Positions 60,881 to 64,000 of a stretch of 64,000 nucleotides of DNA are shown in pieces. The stretch is from NCBI GenBank assembly GCA_037367405.1, contig JAZKJV010008882.1, positions 868,001 through 932,000 on the forward strand. The letters run 5' to 3'. The position numbers and the translations under genes were made by a program. This DNA is from Ottelia alismoides (Eukaryota; Streptophyta; Magnoliopsida; Alismatales; Hydrocharitaceae). Every line of letters starts with the position of its first letter. Positions within the stretch are counted from its first letter, which is position 1. Below the pieces are notes generated by a model. The model searched no databases and was not told where the DNA came from. It worked only from the letters and a program-made list of their open reading frames with translations.

Positions 60881-62441
60881 TGATCGTCTTTTTGGTGAAT
60901 TCATGAGTTTTTCTATTGCACTATCTGCCGTGGATATTCCACGGAATTACCAAGATGCATTGAAGGACAGCCGATGGCGTTTAGCTATGGAAGAAGAGAT
61001 GGCTGCTCTTCAGTCAAGAGGTACCTGGAGCCTTGTCCCTGCACCTACCGGTGTGTCTACAGTGAGATGTAAGTGGGTGTTCACAATTAAGTAAAATGCA
61101 GATGGCAGTATTGACAGATACAAGGCACGCCTGGTTGCCCGAGGATTTACACAGACATATGGGGTGGATTATCTTGATACATTCTCACCGGTTGCTCGCC
61201 ATTCCACCTTACGGATCCTTCTCTCTGTTGCGGTTATTCGTGATTGGCCACTGTTTCAGTTAGATGTTAAGAATGCATTTTTATATGGTGATTTGCAGGA
61301 GGAAGTCTACATGCAACAACCACCTGGTTTTACTGTTGAGGGGGAGTATTCAAAGGTGTGTAGACTTCATAAGGCCATCTATGACCTTAAGCAGAGCCCT
61401 AGAGCTTGGTTCCAGAAGCTCTCAGACTTGTTTGAAAAACATGGGTATAAACGTTCCAATGCAGATCATTCCTTGTTTATACAGAAAACATCCAGTGGTA
61501 TGATTGCAATTATGGTGTATGTAGATGATATCCTGATTACAGGTGACGATGCACAAGGAATTCATAGGGCGAAAGAAATACTGGGTCGTGAATTTGTCAC
61601 CAAGGATCTTGGAGTCCTTAGATATTTTCTGGGACTGGAGTTTGCCAGAGATCCACATGGACTTGTGATGACGTAGAGGAAATATGTCACTGACTTGCTG
61701 AGTGAAACGAGAATGCTTGGATGCCGACCTGCCACTACACCTATGGATCCAAGCATGAAATTATATGATGATGACACCGATGAGGTGGATAGGAGAAGAT
61801 ACAGAGAACTGATGGGAAAACTTCTTTATGTTACCATTACCAGACCCGATATTTCCTTTGCTGTTAGTCGGGTGAGCCAGTTCATGGAGCAACCACGTCA
61901 GGTACATATGGATGCTATACACATGATACTCAGGTATCTTAAATCATCTCCAGGTGCAGGCCTATTGTTCAAGAAAGACAAGGAGATGGCTATCTCAGCA
62001 TGCGTAGATGCAGACTATGCAGGATGTCCCAAGGATAGGAAGTCCACCACTAGATTTGCTGTATATGTTGGAAACTCTCTTATCTCATGGAGAAGCAAGA
62101 AGCAAACTGTTGTAGCTAGATCCAGTGCTGAGTCTGAATATAGGGCTATGACCCAAGTTAATACAGAAATGATGTGGGTGAAAGCTGTTCTTACAGATCT
62201 AGATGTAGAAGTCCCACTTCCCATGGCTTTGGAATGTGACAATCAAGCTGCTATATTTATTGCCAATAATCCAACATTTCATAAACGAACCAAGCACATT
62301 GAGGTTGATTGTCACTATATACGAGATATGATTCAAAGGGTTTTATTTCTACATCCCATGTTAGCTCAGGGGACCAAATTGCAGATATCTTTACCAAGGT
62401 GTTACTTAGAGGGCCATTCCAGAAGTGCTCGTCCAAGCTGA
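60881..62441 (+). pseudogene. Copia reverse transcriptase and RNase H
   Basis: RT begins at DALKDSRWRLAMEEEMAALQ and carries YKARLVARGFTQ, LDVKNAFLYGDLQEEVYM and the catalytic YVDD at 61518-61529. RNase H has CVDADYAG, DRKSTTRF, SSAESEYRA and ECDNQAA. TAA at about 61092 and TAG at about 61674 interrupt it, and the last codons are out of frame. The domains are otherwise well preserved, consistent with recent death. Confidence 0.92.
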
Positions 62442-62465
62442 GCATGATCGATATCTATGCTCCAT

Positions 62466-62477
62466 TTTGAGGGGGAG
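62466..62477 (+). other. Polypurine tract
   Basis: TTTGAGGGGGAG abuts the 3' LTR at 62478. Confidence 0.85.
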
Positions 62478-62622
62478 TGTAGAGATATAATTTATGTTAT
62501 TTGTATTGTTTCATATTTTCTATGTTCTTATGGACCCTTGATGTAATTTATCCATAGGCTACTCCCCTATATAAGAGAGCCTAGGGTTTATGGAATAAAC
62601 AACTCTTTTGATTTTCCCAACA
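62478..62622 (+). repeat. 3' LTR of the copia element
   Basis: Same 145 bp as the 5' LTR with seven substitutions and the same TATATAA box. Confidence 0.95.
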
Positions 62623-62630
62623 GTTGCCAA

Positions 62631-62752
62631 TGTTGATATTGTTAGTATTTCTTATTTATTTCTTTTGTAATTTGCCTTCTAGGGTTTCTCCTCTTCATAT
62701 AAGAGAACCCTATGACCTCAATCTATTCATTTCTTTCCACGTGGTTTCAGAG
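62631..62752 (+). mobile_element. Second short copia-type LTR with primer site
   Basis: TGTTGATATTG..CTTTCCA (62631-62739, 109 bp) holds a CATATAAGAGAACCC box like the TATATAAGAGAGCC of the neighbouring LTR. Two bases later TGGTTTCAGAG (62742-62752) matches a tRNA-Met primer site with one change. No second LTR is visible. It may be a truncated copia or a TRIM-like element. Confidence 0.55.
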
Positions 62753-62939
62753 TGACAACCCTAGATTAGTGCTTAGCTCTCCAAAACCATAGCGCCACCC
62801 GTCGTCCGCCCTCCACATTGTTGTCACCACCCTCGAGCACCGCCCCCGCGTGTGCCGAATTCCCTGATCTCTCTCGCAGACGCACCCTCTTGCTGGGGTC
62901 CTTCCACCATTACACCCTCGCGGGGGTTAGGATGGGGTC
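62753..62939 (+). other. Leader of the second copia-type element, C-rich
   Basis: CGCCACCCGTCGTCCGCCC-type text resembles the C-rich leader after the primer site of the complete copia (57940-58260). It merges into the L1 fragment. Confidence 0.4.
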
Positions 62940-63890
62940 CTAGCATTGCCGTTGTATCCTCTCTATCGCCACACCCTCGCGGGCTTCTAGCCGCAACCAA
63001 CAACAATAACCCCTCATGCTTCTCCTCGCTTTCCTCACGTGCCACCACACCCCCTCGTGCCAGATCTGAGTTGATGGAATTGCACACCCGAAGAAAATGT
63101 GGTCCGCATCTTCCACCACACCCTCACACCTGTTGCAATACGTATCTGTCAAGCCGAACAACCTCCCCCTCTTTGCTTTGTCACATAAACGATTCCTTCT
63201 CAAACACCATAGAAAGATCTTCACTCTGCACGGGATCCTGGCTGCCCAGATAATCTTCTTGTCTGCACACATCATCTCGTCACGCTCCTCCGCCTCCCCA
63301 CTCATAGCTTTGTAAGCCTTCTTAACCGAGAATCTCGTCCCTGACCATGTAAAATGGTCAGCCACGTCAGACCACTCCCCTGGCTAGGGAACCTCCGCCA
63401 GCAACATCAAGAAATCCTCCAAGCGTTGATCCGATAGATCGGAGACGAACCGTAGGGCCCATGAGCCAGAGTCCGCCACCTCAGCCAGAATCACATTTCT
63501 ATTAGTCGCCAGAGCTGACAACCCAGGGAAACGGATCCCTAGAGCACCTTCCCCCATCCAGTCATCAAGCCAAAATATGAAAACCTGGCCGTTCCCGAGG
63601 CGCGAACTTAGATTAGGAACAACACATGGTAAGACGACCCGGATCTTGACCCAAAGCGGAGATTCGCATCTCCTTCTAACCGCAGTCAACTCACCCTTAA
63701 CTCCATAAATGGACCTCAAAACTCTTGCCGCTAACGAGGATGAAGGTCCCCATATCTTAATCACCTACTTGGTCAACAACGCTTTATTCATGAGTTCCAC
63801 ATCACGAACCCCAAGGCCGCCATCGAAAATCCTCTTCATAACATCCTCCCAGCCCACCAGGTGCAAGTCGTGCCTCTGCTGCCTCCCATC
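62940..63890 (-). pseudogene. L1-type LINE fragment (C-terminal region with zf-RVT)
   Basis: Reading down the minus strand: HLVGWEDVMKR..GGLGVRDVELMNKALLTK (63765-63890), then LGNGQVFIFWLDDWMGEGAL (63384-63764), then FSVKKAYKAMSGEAEERDEM, RVKIFLWCLRRNRLCDKAKR and CNRCEGVVEDADHIFFGC (63060-63365). That is the order of the region after the reverse transcriptase in plant L1 elements, ending in a zf-RVT zinc-binding domain. A frame break lies near 63370-63380. The low-coordinate end is uncertain; the high-coordinate end is cut by a hAT-like element at 63891. Confidence 0.85.
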
Positions 63891-64000
63891 TAGGGTGGAG
63901 CATTGGGTCGGGCCGACCCGGACCCGACCTTGGCCCGACCCGCAAAAGCTCGGACCCGACTCGAATCCAATGTACACGTGGGGCCATGCCTGGGTCCTAA
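63891..64000. mobile_element. Start of a hAT-like element or MITE
   Basis: TAGGGTGGAGCATTGGGTCG, then repeated CCCGACC/CCGACCCG phrases, resembles hAT termini of plants that begin (C/T)AGGG and carry GGGTCGGG-rich subterminal repeats. The element leaves the window, so its other end and target duplication cannot be checked. Confidence 0.5.

Larger units (their letters stand above)
57778..62622 (+). mobile_element. Complete Ty1-copia element, inactivated
   Basis: Both 145-bp LTRs are present (57778-57922 and 62478-62622), flanked by target duplication GTTGC (57773-57777 and 62623-62627). I count seven substitutions between the LTRs (4.8 percent). Primer site, gag, protease, integrase, reverse transcriptase, RNase H and polypurine tract follow in normal copia order. 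Stops, frameshifts and an internal deletion in integrase make it unable to move on its own. Confidence 0.95.

Overview
This is a stretch of plant nuclear DNA, almost certainly from an angiosperm. It carries a plant histone H3.1 gene, a pectinesterase with plant-style introns, Ty1-copia and Ty3-gypsy retrotransposons, RTE and L1 LINEs, and several MITE types. The GC-rich third positions of the H3 gene and the abundance of Tourist-like MITEs hint at a monocot, but I cannot name the species. No operon, CRISPR array or bacterial feature is present. Gene density is very low: one intact single-exon gene, one decayed gene, one tentative split gene, and otherwise transposable elements in several layers.

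Layout. 1-6004: the 5' end of a minus-strand gypsy-type element (gag-like reading frame, long leader, tRNA-Asp primer site, and an unusually long LTR of about 3.8 kb). 7.0-8.05 kb: remnant of a copia gag. 8457-8867 (minus): intact histone H3.1. 9.49-10.61 kb: two MITEs. About 12-26.2 kb: a nested pile of copies of the same giant LTR family (called here B, C, D and E) with an RTE LINE inserted. 26.6-30 kb: non-coding, LTR-like sequence and a tandem duplication. 30-31.24 kb: LTR copy H (minus). 33.06-36.2 kb: degraded LTR copy I. 37.64-38.44 kb: pectinesterase pseudogene. 39.5 kb: tRNA-derived SINE. 40.7-41.1 kb: AT-rich tandem repeat. 43.0-47.66 kb: a MITE split by an RTE LINE that is itself split by a 3.84-kb solo LTR (copy F). 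47.9-48.5 kb: three adjacent Harbinger-type MITEs. 48.85-56.57 kb: a possible mitochondrial DnaJ-like gene whose first intron holds a minus-strand copia fragment (itself carrying a MITE) and another RTE LINE. 57.78-62.62 kb: a complete but inactivated copia element with both LTRs and its target duplication. 62.63-64 kb: a second short copia-type LTR, an L1 fragment and the start of a hAT-like element.

The main result is a single family of giant (3.3-3.8 kb) gypsy LTRs present in at least seven copies on both strands, mostly as solo LTRs. Two copies have perfect 5-bp target duplications. Every copy that reaches the relevant region keeps a W-box palindrome (GTTGACC-N2/3-GGTCAAC or a close variant), and most keep a G-box palindrome (TTGGTCCACGTGGACCAA) beside it. 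Three copies share an intron-like GT...AG interval of 221-229 bp. These are candidate regulatory features of the family. I see no evidence of a novel protein-coding system.
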